Shown: piece by piece, positions 27,422 to 36,552 of the stretch | Position numbering within the stretch: the first letter of the stretch is position 1 | Layout of the letters: the number at the start of each line of letters is the position of its first letter | From: Gemmatimonadota bacterium | Lineage (GTDB): Bacteria; Latescibacterota; UBA2968 | Assembly (NCBI GenBank): GCA_009838845.1 | Contig: VXRD01000041.1 | Span: forward strand, 1 to 44,821 | Direction of reading: 5' to 3' | DNA: 44,821 bases | The notes under the pieces: model-generated | What the model was told of the DNA's origin: nothing | The model's input: only the letters and a program-made list of their open reading frames with translations | Databases searched by the model: none | Translations under genes and position numbers: made by a program

Positions 27422-28570
27422 ATGCATCGACGTCCCAAAATACTCCATACCATGACCTGGCTTGCGCCCGGTGGTGGTGCAGACCGAAATGTGTATCTTT
27501 CGATGAAGGACATGCGAAAGGATTACGAGATACACCTCGCCGTTGGACGGCAAATAGAGCGGGACGATTTGTTAAAATTACACGGGGTTGCCGCACATAT
27601 ATGCCCATATTTAGACCGGAAAATCAGACCCTGGCGCGATTTTCGCGCGCTGCTGTGGTTCATGCGATTGATTCGCCGAGAGCGATTTGATCTGGTTCAC
27701 ACCCATGAAAGCAAAGCGAGTTTGCTCGGGCGCCTCGCAGCGCGATTGGTCGGCTGCAAGCATATCATCTACGGACTTCACGGTGTTGTTTTTAACGATC
27801 CTGTCAACCGCATCAAACGACAATTCTACATCGCGCTCGAAAAAATGACGATATGGGCTTGCGATTTGATCATAGCTGTTGGTCGGGACACAATTCGGCA
27901 CTATCATCGAGAGAATATAGGCCGCAGCATTCCCCATCAGGTCGTTTATAGCGGCATCGATGTTACAGAATTTGAACGGCGTCTGAACAACGTAAAAAAA
28001 GACGCATTTCGGTGCGACACAGGCATACCTGACGACGCGCCCGTCCTGGTCAATATCGGCCGTTTTTCATCCGCCAAAGCACAACATTATACCATTGAGG
28101 CATTTGCCAGATTGCAATGTCCCGGAGCCAGATTATTATTGGTAGGGGAAGGCCCCGAGCGCGTAGCTTGCGAGCGGCTTTGCGCCGAGTTAGGCATCGT
28201 GGATCGGGTTATTTTCGCGGGATTTCTCCAGGATATTACACCTGCGTATGCGATTGCCTCTGTGCATGTCCTATCCTCTTTACGCGAGGGCTTGTCCGGC
28301 GTTGCTGTAGAAGCATCCCTCGCGCGGGTGCCCACAGTATCGTTCGAAGTCGAAGGCATACGAGAGATTGTAACACATGGACACTCAGGCTTTGTCGTGC
28401 CACAAGGCGATATCGAGGCGATGGTGAGATATTTGGAAAAACTGATCGGAGATTCTCAAATGTGTCACACATTTGGAGAACGCGCATCCCAGCACGCGAT
28501 TGCGCGATGGGATCACCGCGTTATGGTGCAAAAATTGGATACGATTTATCGACAAAGGCTCAAAATATGA
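27422..28570 (+). CDS. GT4-family glycosyltransferase, second copy
   Basis: A 382-residue GT-B enzyme. Opening motif MTWLAPGGGADRNVY is the nucleotide-sugar/acceptor loop. VHTHESKASLLGRLAAR follows in the N-terminal domain. The C-terminal domain carries VNIGRFSSAKAQ, LLLVGEGPER, VHVLSSLREGLSGVAVEASL and the EGIREIVTHG stretch, matching the family's donor-binding E..G..E region. No ribosome binding site is visible before the ATG at 27422 because a terminator hairpin ends 10 bases earlier. The ATG opening MTWL, about ten codons later, is an alternative start. The end overlaps the methyltransferase start (ATGA). Confidence 0.87.
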   Translation: MHRRPKILHTMTWLAPGGGADRNVYLSMKDMRKDYEIHLAVGRQIERDDLLKLHGVAAHICPYLDRKIRPWRDFRALLWFMRLIRRERFDLVHTHESKASLLGRLAARLVGCKHIIYGLHGVVFNDPVNRIKRQFYIALEKMTIWACDLIIAVGRDTIRHYHRENIGRSIPHQVVYSGIDVTEFERRLNNVKKDAFRCDTGIPDDAPVLVNIGRFSSAKAQHYTIEAFARLQCPGARLLLVGEGPERVACERLCAELGIVDRVIFAGFLQDITPAYAIASVHVLSSLREGLSGVAVEASLARVPTVSFEVEGIREIVTHGHSGFVVPQGDIEAMVRYLEKLIGDSQMCHTFGERASQHAIARWDHRVMVQKLDTIYRQRLKI

Positions 28571-29262
28571 AACCGCGCAAAATGGGATACGGCTGTACCA
28601 GCAGTACATCAACGCGGGCTGTCGGGCAGTTTTTTGATATTTATGCCAAAAATTTTGATGCGATCTACGGACATACAGGACGTCGAAGCGCGCTCGGCAG
28701 ATGGGTAGATCGCACATTTCGGCAGGTGATGATGCGGCGTTTTGAGGAAACGCTTCGGCAAACAAAAAAACAAGAGATTCATTCTGTCTTAGACATCGGG
28801 TGTGGCCCGGGGCGATACACAGCTGCGTTTGCACTTCAGGGAAAAGAAGTCGTGGGAGTAGATATTGCCGAAGAAATGCTAAAAATTGCACAGGACAATA
28901 TCGACGCGCTCAATGTAAGTGCAGACCTCGTTCTGGACGATTATCTGTCTGTTCATTTTGACCGGATATTTGACGCGGCGTGTTTGATGGGATTTTTTGA
29001 TTATATTGAAGATCCCGTACCGATTTTAAAAAAATTAGCAATAGAAGTAATGGGCGAATTTTATGCGAGCTTTCCAAAATCGGGCGGTTTTTTGGCGTGG
29101 CAGCGCCACATCCGATACCGCCTGCGAAGGTGTCCGCTGTGGTTATACAGCAAACGAGATGTTGAAGACGCACTGATTGCAAGCGGCTTTGTCGGATGCT
29201 ACGAAATTCGAGATTTTGGACGCGATTGGTATGTGGTCGTCCAAATGCAGGACACAAGGTGA
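28567..29262 (+). CDS. SAM-dependent methyltransferase
   Basis: A 231-residue class I methyltransferase. LDIGCGPGRYTAAFA (about 77-91) is motif I; GKEVVGVDIAEEML binds the adenosine ribose; ACLMGFFDYIEDPVPILKKL is the post-motif region. It might methylate a sugar in the polysaccharide or a quinone or lipid; the operon position favours a sugar. The start at 28567 overlaps the glycosyltransferase stop (ATGA). Its own stop overlaps the following GTG start. Confidence 0.85.
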   Translation: MKPRKMGYGCTSSTSTRAVGQFFDIYAKNFDAIYGHTGRRSALGRWVDRTFRQVMMRRFEETLRQTKKQEIHSVLDIGCGPGRYTAAFALQGKEVVGVDIAEEMLKIAQDNIDALNVSADLVLDDYLSVHFDRIFDAACLMGFFDYIEDPVPILKKLAIEVMGEFYASFPKSGGFLAWQRHIRYRLRRCPLWLYSKRDVEDALIASGFVGCYEIRDFGRDWYVVVQMQDTR

Positions 29263-30842
29263 ACCACCATCTCCGAAAAACCAGAGCTATTTTTTTAGCA
29301 CCTATGTCAAAAGGTCTCACATTTTTAAAATTATGCACCGCCGCGGCCTTTGCAATACTGGCGTGGATCGCTTCGGGCATATCATTATTAGACGATGATT
29401 GGGGCCATCTCAAATTGGCATCCAAAGGCTTTGCCTTCGCTTTGACAACCGGATGGGAGGGCCTGATTGGTCAAGGGGGATATTATCGTCCGGTAGTTGT
29501 TTCATCGTTTTATCTCGACTATTTAATCGGTGGGTACGCGCCCGCTATTTATCACATCCACAATATTTTGATTCACGCGGGATGCGCGTATCTCGTTTTT
29601 TTATTTGCGCGATGCCTCTCCACAGACCGCGCGGTAGCCTGGGGCGCCGCGCTTTTGTTTTTTCTACTCCCCATTCACACCGATTCTATCTTCTGGATTG
29701 TTGGACGCACAGATCTTTTGTGTACTCTGTTCTATCTAAGCGCGCTGATTTTATTTTTTAAATACATGCAGCGCGGTTCTAACGGCGCGTTATTGGGACT
29801 TGCCGTTTGTAGTGCGCTCGCTTTTTTGTCCAAAGAAATGGCAGTGTCCCTACCCATCGCACTCGCGGCACTGGTCGCGTATCGCAAAGCGTGGAACACA
29901 GCACCAGCGCGGTGCGGATTGGCTGTTGTCTGTATCGTATTACTCGCGTATTTTGGCGTTCGGTGGCTCGTACTGGGCAGCGTATTGGGAGGGACACCCC
30001 GCGTATCAATTATAGATTGGGCGCGCGACAGCGTGAAAGCAGTGGCAAAATTTGGGATGAGTGACATCTGGTGGCTGGGCATTGCATTGGTGATCGGAAG
30101 TGCTGGAATTTTTATTTATCAACACGGTCGCAACATCTTGAACAAAAACGCGGGGTTCTGTCGCCCATTTGCCCTGCTCTTGATCTTCCTCCTCGGCGCG
30201 AGCCTCGCCCCGGCATTGGGGCATTTACACAACTGGTATTTGTATTTGCCCTCCGCCTTCTTTTGTCTGGGTATCTCTATGATTTGGCTAAATAAAAAGC
30301 AGCCAATTCTCTGCTCTCTCTTTGCCGTTCTAATCCTTTACTACGGAGTGGTGATCGGACGCGAGGGCTTTCTCTGGCGCGAAGCTTCGCAAATGAGCGA
30401 AAATGCGATTGCCAATTTGATGCCCCATGCGCAGGCAACCACCGGCACGTTATTCGTCTGCAACGTGCCCTCGGCCTGGACACCTTCCGGTGCATTCAGT
30501 GGCAAACCGCTATTTGCTTATGCACTCAAAAATGCACTTGCCATGCGGTCGTCTCAACCGTTACAAGCTAAAATTGCAATGGTGAACCACGTCTGGTTGA
30601 CTGATGATTTTGCGTATCGCATTCACAGAACAAATACGGGTTTTGATCTGGCGATTGCAAAAGGCGGCTTCTTTTCGTTTCACAGCAAGGGACAGGGACA
30701 AACACCGCCATTTGAAATTGTCCAAATGTGGGGGCGTGTGGCGGTACACGCAACCGATTCTCTCTCAATCGCGCTGAATATGCAACCTGAGGATCGCGTG
30801 ATAATCTACAACAAAGGTGAATTTGAGAAATTGTGGCCATAA
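29259..30842 (+). CDS. GT-C-type integral membrane glycosyltransferase-like protein
   Basis: A protein of about 527 residues with about ten transmembrane helices. An early periplasmic loop carries SLLDDDWGHLKL, with the Asp pair common in GT-C lipid-linked sugar transferases. YYRPVVVSSFYLDYL and IYHIHNILIHAGCAYLVF match the PMT/O-mannosyltransferase pattern. The C-terminal part (about 390-527) is a soluble domain. It would take a sugar from a polyprenyl-phosphate donor and add it outside the cytoplasm. I chose GTG at 29259 because it overlaps the methyltransferase stop (GTGA) and has AGGA upstream. An ATG at 29304 is an alternative. Confidence 0.8.
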   Translation: MNHHLRKTRAIFLAPMSKGLTFLKLCTAAAFAILAWIASGISLLDDDWGHLKLASKGFAFALTTGWEGLIGQGGYYRPVVVSSFYLDYLIGGYAPAIYHIHNILIHAGCAYLVFLFARCLSTDRAVAWGAALLFFLLPIHTDSIFWIVGRTDLLCTLFYLSALILFFKYMQRGSNGALLGLAVCSALAFLSKEMAVSLPIALAALVAYRKAWNTAPARCGLAVVCIVLLAYFGVRWLVLGSVLGGTPRVSIIDWARDSVKAVAKFGMSDIWWLGIALVIGSAGIFIYQHGRNILNKNAGFCRPFALLLIFLLGASLAPALGHLHNWYLYLPSAFFCLGISMIWLNKKQPILCSLFAVLILYYGVVIGREGFLWREASQMSENAIANLMPHAQATTGTLFVCNVPSAWTPSGAFSGKPLFAYALKNALAMRSSQPLQAKIAMVNHVWLTDDFAYRIHRTNTGFDLAIAKGGFFSFHSKGQGQTPPFEIVQMWGRVAVHATDSLSIALNMQPEDRVIIYNKGEFEKLWP

Positions 30843-30854
30843 AAAGATACGATC

Positions 30855-33800
30855 ATGAAAACTTTCTCGCATTTGATTCCCGCAATCACTTTACTAATCG
30901 CGACGAGCATCGCACACGCGGGAAACGTGCGCGTGGTGGCAACGGGTGAAAACTGGGTAGAAGTTGTGGTGGATGCGTCCGATTTAGTCATCACCTCAGA
31001 ATCATCTTATGATCGCATAGACGTGCCGGGATGGATGTGGTTACACCAGCCGGGAGCACCTGCTGTACCTGTGCGCGGTGCAACACTGGGCATGCCTTAT
31101 GGCTCTCGTGCGGTCGTTCAAGTGCTCAATGCAAACTATGAGGAAATCGACGGACTGAATCTAATGCCAGTGCCCCAAACGCAGTTGTTGGGATCTGAAC
31201 AACATCCGTTTTCGAGATCAATTTACCTGAAAGACGAGACAATTTACGACACGCCGGGGTTTTATCCTGGTGCAGAAGCCGTTGTGGCACACACGGGCGT
31301 CTTGCGCGATCAACAAGTCGCGATTCTGTCATTGCGTCCCGTGCAGTACGACCCCGTTCAGCGCAGACTTCGGATTGCGCGACAATTGCGGGTGCGCATA
31401 TTATTTATCGCGGATGAAACGCGGCCCCCTATTCGGATTTTGAGAGCTACAGACGGTTTTGAGCCCATCTATCAAAAGGGATTGCTCAACCCCGAACAGG
31501 CGCGCTTTTGGCGTGGGCGACGCATTCGCGCGACAAAGCGCATACAGGATTGGTACGACCCCCTGGCCACGTATTACAAAATCAGAATTTTTGAAGATGG
31601 TCTCTACCGATTGGATGCGAACTGGTTTTCCGAATCCGGCATTGTGTTGGCACCGGGAGATTTGGATCGGTTGCAGGTATTTTTAGACGGAAAAGAAATC
31701 CCGCTACTCATTGACGATGGCGGAGACGGCGTATTAGATACGGGCGATGGGGTGCTGTTTTGGGGCGCATATCGACGCGCGCCAGACCGAGACTTCGAAA
31801 ATGAATACGGCGCAGAGCGCGTCTATTTCCTGCGTATTGGTCGAGAATCTGGCCTGCGATATAAACCAGCAGAAGACGCGTCTGCCGCCGACGCAGTCTC
31901 CACGCATTTTTTGTCGCGCAAACACGTTGAAATCGATTCTACTTATGAAGCGATGGGACATGCCCGAAATGCCGACCGCGATCACTGGTTCTGGCGGCGC
32001 ACTGCATCTCCGTCGCGCCCAGGCGATATGCCCACAGACGTCGTAATGCCCGTACCTTTGCCGGGGCTGGCGCGCGAAGCAGGTAGCAACGCGCAAATTC
32101 GCCTGGGCATGCATTCCTTGACCTTGAACCAGAATATAAACCCCGATCACTACGCTGTCGTACAAATTCAGGATGGTCCGCTCATCGCAGAAGCGCGCTG
32201 GGATGGACAGGATGCTCATATAGCGACGGGCATAGTACCTGTATCGGCATTGTCGGATACGACGTACGTGGTATTGCGAACACCCGGCGATCCCTCGTTT
32301 CCAATCGAGCCGATTCCCTATGTCGATCACGTGTATTTCAACTGGGTAGAGATCACCTATCCGCGGCACTTTGAGGCCATAGATGGTATGCTGCATTTTA
32401 ATCCGGGTATTGTGCTTTCGCCGCGCGCGGTCTCAATTCCCAATCTTGAACACGAACGGGTTAGAGTCTTGAATTTGGACAAGAACAAGATCATTAGCAC
32501 GGTGCGAGATGGCGAGGGAATTCGGTTTGAGATTGCTGAAGGCGGCAATTTTGTCGCGGCGGATGAAACAGCGATAAAAACACCCGAACTTGCAGAACGC
32601 GATACACCTCATGATTTGCGCGGCTTCTCCGGCGCGGATTATGTGATTATCGCAGGTGCGGATTTTATGGATGCAGCCGAGCGTTTGGCCGCACATCGGC
32701 AAGGGCAGGGGTTATCCACGCTGGTGGTCAATGTAGCCGATGTATATGACGAGTTTTCCTTTGGACAAGTCGATGCCGAGGCCATTCGCCGTTTTGTACA
32801 ATACGGATTTCACACCTGGGCACAACGCCCCGTGTATGTATTGTTATTCGGGGAATTCAGCTTTGATTATCGCAATTTATTTGGGCAAACCCGGATTGCG
32901 CGTCACAATCTCGTACCAGGTATGCCCTTTCAATCTCCCAACCGAGGTCTGGCATTTACCGATGAATTTTTTGGGCGGGTGGATGATGGTTTATTTATGG
33001 ATGTATTTGTGGGGCGGTTTTCCGTGCGACGCGCATCGCAGGCCAATACAGTTGTGCAAAAAGTAATCGCTTATGACGAAACACCGTCGGCGCAATGGCG
33101 CAATCGCATTTTGCTAATGGCAAATTGGGATCCACAGGGAGGGACGTACAAATTTATTGCGCCGAGTGATACGCTGGCAACAATTACGCACGCTATCGGG
33201 CTGGAGAATTTCAAGGTATATCACGACGCAGATACACCGCCCGAACCCAATGCCTCATCCCGCGAAGTTATTCGGCAGATCAATGAGGGGCGTCTGATTG
33301 TAAATTTTATGGGACATGGCAGTGCCTCATCGATGTCCAAATTTATTGCCGGAACATTTCAGCGAGGGGCGTTCGATTACATGAGCCAGATACGAAACCG
33401 CGAACGCCTACCCCTATTTATCGGAATGTCGTGTCTAAATGGTTTGTACTGGGACCCGCGCATCATAAGTTTAGCCGAAGAAATGACCAACAAACCCAAT
33501 GGCGGCGCAATAGCGTATATCTCCGCGTCTTCCCTCTCTTTTATTCGCATTAACAACCAGCTCAACACCGCGCTATTCCGACATATATTTGAAAATGGCG
33601 TACGGGCTTTCGGGCACAGTCTCGCTCTGGGCAAAATGACCGAACTCGCCGCTCTCCCTTCGAGTGAACTGGGATTGGTGGGGATGAACCTGATCGGCGA
33701 TCCCGCACAACAAATCGCAGTACCACAAAGCCCGGATTTTGTACTTGGCGATGCTGCGTTGCAGTTAGACCAGCAAGGCGAACTGACTACGGCGGACTCG

Positions 33801-36539
33801 GTTCGGGTGACACTCCGCGTAGATAATTGGGGTATTCTGCCCAAACGCAGCGTGGATATCGTCCTGATTGATCGCAACCTGGATTCCGCCGTGGTCGATA
33901 CCCTATTCAGGGCGGCTTTATCGCCTTTTGGAATACGCGATAGTGTGACGGTGTTCTGGCGTCTCAAAAATCGTGCCGGACGCCATGTCTTAGAAGCGAT
34001 AGCCGACCCCGACAATGCAATTGTAGAAGGCGATGAAACAAATAATCGGACAGCAGTAGAAATTGATGTCTTAGGCGCATTATCGACTATACAGCTCTTG
34101 CCATTGCCCAGTCAGACTGTAGCAAATGCCCAGACAGTATTGGGTGTGCGGTCTGGGGAAAACCAGTTCCATCTAACAGGCGAATTTGAGCTGAATGCAT
34201 CTGGCGATTTTCAAGATACCGCGACAATGCGCTCGGGCAGCGTAGCCGCCGCCGAGGGCATCATTTTATGGCGTCCAACGGGTTTGCGCGCGGGGGCTTA
34301 TTTTTGGCGCGCCCGATTATCCGATGGACAGACAACGGGACCCTGGTCCGATGTGCGACATTTTGTGGTGACATCCTCTGTACCTGAACGACAGGTAGTA
34401 TGGCAGCAAGACGGTGCTATTGCACTATCGCGCGGCACAGGCGAAGATGTCGTGCTATCTGATGACGGTACCGTGGGACGCACCATGTCTCCACCTCCAA
34501 TCCGATTCAATGCTGCCGAAGCTTCTTTTTTGAGCGAAGGTGTGGCGGGCACAGCCGTTTTGTGTACAGATGGAACATATCTGTATGTAAAGCGATTCTA
34601 TACACCGCAAGGCCAGAAACAGTATCCCGGCAGCGATCTATTCGCGCGTATTGGCACGGGATTCAATGGCACAATAGCAGGTCAGAATTACGGAGTCGTG
34701 ACCGAAACACCTATCCAGGGCATTTCTGCGACATTTCACAGTGATGGGTTTATCTATGCCGAACACCAAACAGCGCGCTCTGTGCTGCGTATTTCTCCCG
34801 TCACTGGACAAATCGATACCGTTGAAGTACCCGGCCGCTTGCTGGATTTGTACCGCGGATTGCCCTTTGATGCCCATGCATTGATTACCTCTGACGGCGA
34901 GTTTATTTATAACGTATCTGCAGGCGTCAATGGTGTGCGGCGCAGCGGATGGAGCGTGCGGATATTTGACCCGGCCAATGCCTGGCGCATCGTGCGACAA
35001 TTTGCCGTACCGCCAACCGATACGGGATTTGGCTATCGGCACACAAATAGCGCGATTTCCGATGGACAGTTTATCTACTTAATCGAATATAGTACGGGAT
35101 TGACGCACCGCGTGCGCGTGGTAGATGCACATACCGGGGCATTCGTCGAAGAATTTGAAAGCGATCAGGCGCAGACAGATATTCTGGGCGGGCAATTTGA
35201 TTGGGTGAACAATGCGGTGTGGTTGGGACAATTGGAGGGAGGCATGGTATATCGATACCTGGGTCAGCGTTTGCCCGAATTTGGCACCTTAACATCTGAA
35301 CCGATTGGACCAGCAGGTGCGTGGCATACAGTAACAACAGCTTTATCGGGCACGGGCAAAGCCGAAGTGAATTTACTCGGCGAGATCGATAACAATACGT
35401 TTGCACCATTGGCACAATGGCAAAATTTATCACCCGGAGCGATTGATTTGCGCGGCATAGCCGTTCCGCGACTCAAAATTCAGATCAAATTGTACGGAGA
35501 GGGATTAAATCCATCCCCCGGTCTGCAAACCTGGACCACGACATATCAGCCACTTTCAGATATTGGTCTGAGCAACTTGCGGGCAGAACCCTTTGAAGTA
35601 ACGGAATTGCAACCCGTTTATCTCCATCTCGACGTACAAAATTGGGGTCCATTAGACCTTGCTCTGGGCGCATCTGTTGCCTTTTATAGCGGCTCTCCCG
35701 CGCTGGGGCGTCTGATAGGGCGCATGGCTGTGCCCGAAAATAGTCCGCTCGGACAAATCGTTCCCCTGCGTCTGGCGTGGCAAACCGCGCAATGGGCCGG
35801 ACAACACATGGTAACGGCTCGTTTGGAAAATCTTCAAGGACAGTCGATTTTTCCCGGCCGCGAGGTAGTACTTACTGAGCCAGTGCATATTGCCCCGAGT
35901 TCTGACCGCGACGTGCCAACAATTGAAATCGCGGCGCTGGATGCTCTTGGAGAAGTTCGACCAGAAGATTATCTGCCCTCCCAACCGACATTTCGAATTT
36001 CCATGCGCGATACAGCGGGTATTGATTTGTCCAGCATTCGCCTATCGCTTTTGGGAACAGACGAGGCACAAGAGAGCGATTATGAGTCGGGAAAAATAAA
36101 AGACCGCGCAGTTACCCCCATGACACTGTCATTTGTCTATACCCCAAACGCGCTTGTCGATGGGCGTTATACACTCAATGTCGAAGCCTCTGACAGGCTG
36201 GGAAATGGTCCTGCAAAAATTGCAATATCGTTCCAGGTCTCTTCAATATTGGCGATAGAGAACGCACTGGTCGCGCCCAATCCCGTATCTGATACGGGAC
36301 ATTTTACATTCATCTTATCGCGTCCTTCAGAAATCACCGTGCAAATTTACACCCTTGCCGGACGGCTCGTTCAGAGAATTGAAGAGCCATTTGCACGCGC
36401 GGGATACAACCAGATTTTTTGGGATGGGCGAGACGCCGACGGCCATGTGCTGAGCAACAATACGTACTTATATATTTTGACCGCAGACAATGGCGAATCG
36501 CAGGCGCGGGTTAAAGACAAATTGATTGTATATCGATAA
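30855..36539 (+). CDS. Very large secreted C25 (gingipain/PorU-like) protein with FlgD-like C-terminus
   Basis: An 1,894-residue protein with a signal peptide (about 1-22). A PorU-like N-terminal region (about 25-560) precedes a C25 peptidase fold (about 590-950). It has His821 in FMGHGS and Cys860 in IGMSCLNGLYWDP, the expected catalytic pair. A CARDB-like domain (about 955-1075, VTLRVDNWGILPKRS) follows, then a propeller-like central region (about 1190-1500), a second CARDB-like domain (about 1565-1665), an Ig-like segment, and a FlgD/T9SS-type C-terminal domain (about 1800-1894) with FSQ-like strands (ITVQIYTLAGRLVQ, IFWDGRDADG). PorU is the Type IX secretion sortase that moves cargo to the lipopolysaccharide anchor. 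Here it is a candidate surface protease or sortase. It starts 12 bases after a GT-C gene. Confidence 0.82.
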   Translation: MKTFSHLIPAITLLIATSIAHAGNVRVVATGENWVEVVVDASDLVITSESSYDRIDVPGWMWLHQPGAPAVPVRGATLGMPYGSRAVVQVLNANYEEIDGLNLMPVPQTQLLGSEQHPFSRSIYLKDETIYDTPGFYPGAEAVVAHTGVLRDQQVAILSLRPVQYDPVQRRLRIARQLRVRILFIADETRPPIRILRATDGFEPIYQKGLLNPEQARFWRGRRIRATKRIQDWYDPLATYYKIRIFEDGLYRLDANWFSESGIVLAPGDLDRLQVFLDGKEIPLLIDDGGDGVLDTGDGVLFWGAYRRAPDRDFENEYGAERVYFLRIGRESGLRYKPAEDASAADAVSTHFLSRKHVEIDSTYEAMGHARNADRDHWFWRRTASPSRPGDMPTDVVMPVPLPGLAREAGSNAQIRLGMHSLTLNQNINPDHYAVVQIQDGPLIAEARWDGQDAHIATGIVPVSALSDTTYVVLRTPGDPSFPIEPIPYVDHVYFNWVEITYPRHFEAIDGMLHFNPGIVLSPRAVSIPNLEHERVRVLNLDKNKIISTVRDGEGIRFEIAEGGNFVAADETAIKTPELAERDTPHDLRGFSGADYVIIAGADFMDAAERLAAHRQGQGLSTLVVNVADVYDEFSFGQVDAEAIRRFVQYGFHTWAQRPVYVLLFGEFSFDYRNLFGQTRIARHNLVPGMPFQSPNRGLAFTDEFFGRVDDGLFMDVFVGRFSVRRASQANTVVQKVIAYDETPSAQWRNRILLMANWDPQGGTYKFIAPSDTLATITHAIGLENFKVYHDADTPPEPNASSREVIRQINEGRLIVNFMGHGSASSMSKFIAGTFQRGAFDYMSQIRNRERLPLFIGMSCLNGLYWDPRIISLAEEMTNKPNGGAIAYISASSLSFIRINNQLNTALFRHIFENGVRAFGHSLALGKMTELAALPSSELGLVGMNLIGDPAQQIAVPQSPDFVLGDAALQLDQQGELTTADSVRVTLRVDNWGILPKRSVDIVLIDRNLDSAVVDTLFRAALSPFGIRDSVTVFWRLKNRAGRHVLEAIADPDNAIVEGDETNNRTAVEIDVLGALSTIQLLPLPSQTVANAQTVLGVRSGENQFHLTGEFELNASGDFQDTATMRSGSVAAAEGIILWRPTGLRAGAYFWRARLSDGQTTGPWSDVRHFVVTSSVPERQVVWQQDGAIALSRGTGEDVVLSDDGTVGRTMSPPPIRFNAAEASFLSEGVAGTAVLCTDGTYLYVKRFYTPQGQKQYPGSDLFARIGTGFNGTIAGQNYGVVTETPIQGISATFHSDGFIYAEHQTARSVLRISPVTGQIDTVEVPGRLLDLYRGLPFDAHALITSDGEFIYNVSAGVNGVRRSGWSVRIFDPANAWRIVRQFAVPPTDTGFGYRHTNSAISDGQFIYLIEYSTGLTHRVRVVDAHTGAFVEEFESDQAQTDILGGQFDWVNNAVWLGQLEGGMVYRYLGQRLPEFGTLTSEPIGPAGAWHTVTTALSGTGKAEVNLLGEIDNNTFAPLAQWQNLSPGAIDLRGIAVPRLKIQIKLYGEGLNPSPGLQTWTTTYQPLSDIGLSNLRAEPFEVTELQPVYLHLDVQNWGPLDLALGASVAFYSGSPALGRLIGRMAVPENSPLGQIVPLRLAWQTAQWAGQHMVTARLENLQGQSIFPGREVVLTEPVHIAPSSDRDVPTIEIAALDALGEVRPEDYLPSQPTFRISMRDTAGIDLSSIRLSLLGTDEAQESDYESGKIKDRAVTPMTLSFVYTPNALVDGRYTLNVEASDRLGNGPAKIAISFQVSSILAIENALVAPNPVSDTGHFTFILSRPSEITVQIYTLAGRLVQRIEEPFARAGYNQIFWDGRDADGHVLSNNTYLYILTADNGESQARVKDKLIVYR

Positions 36540-36552
36540 AGTGAAAAGAATC

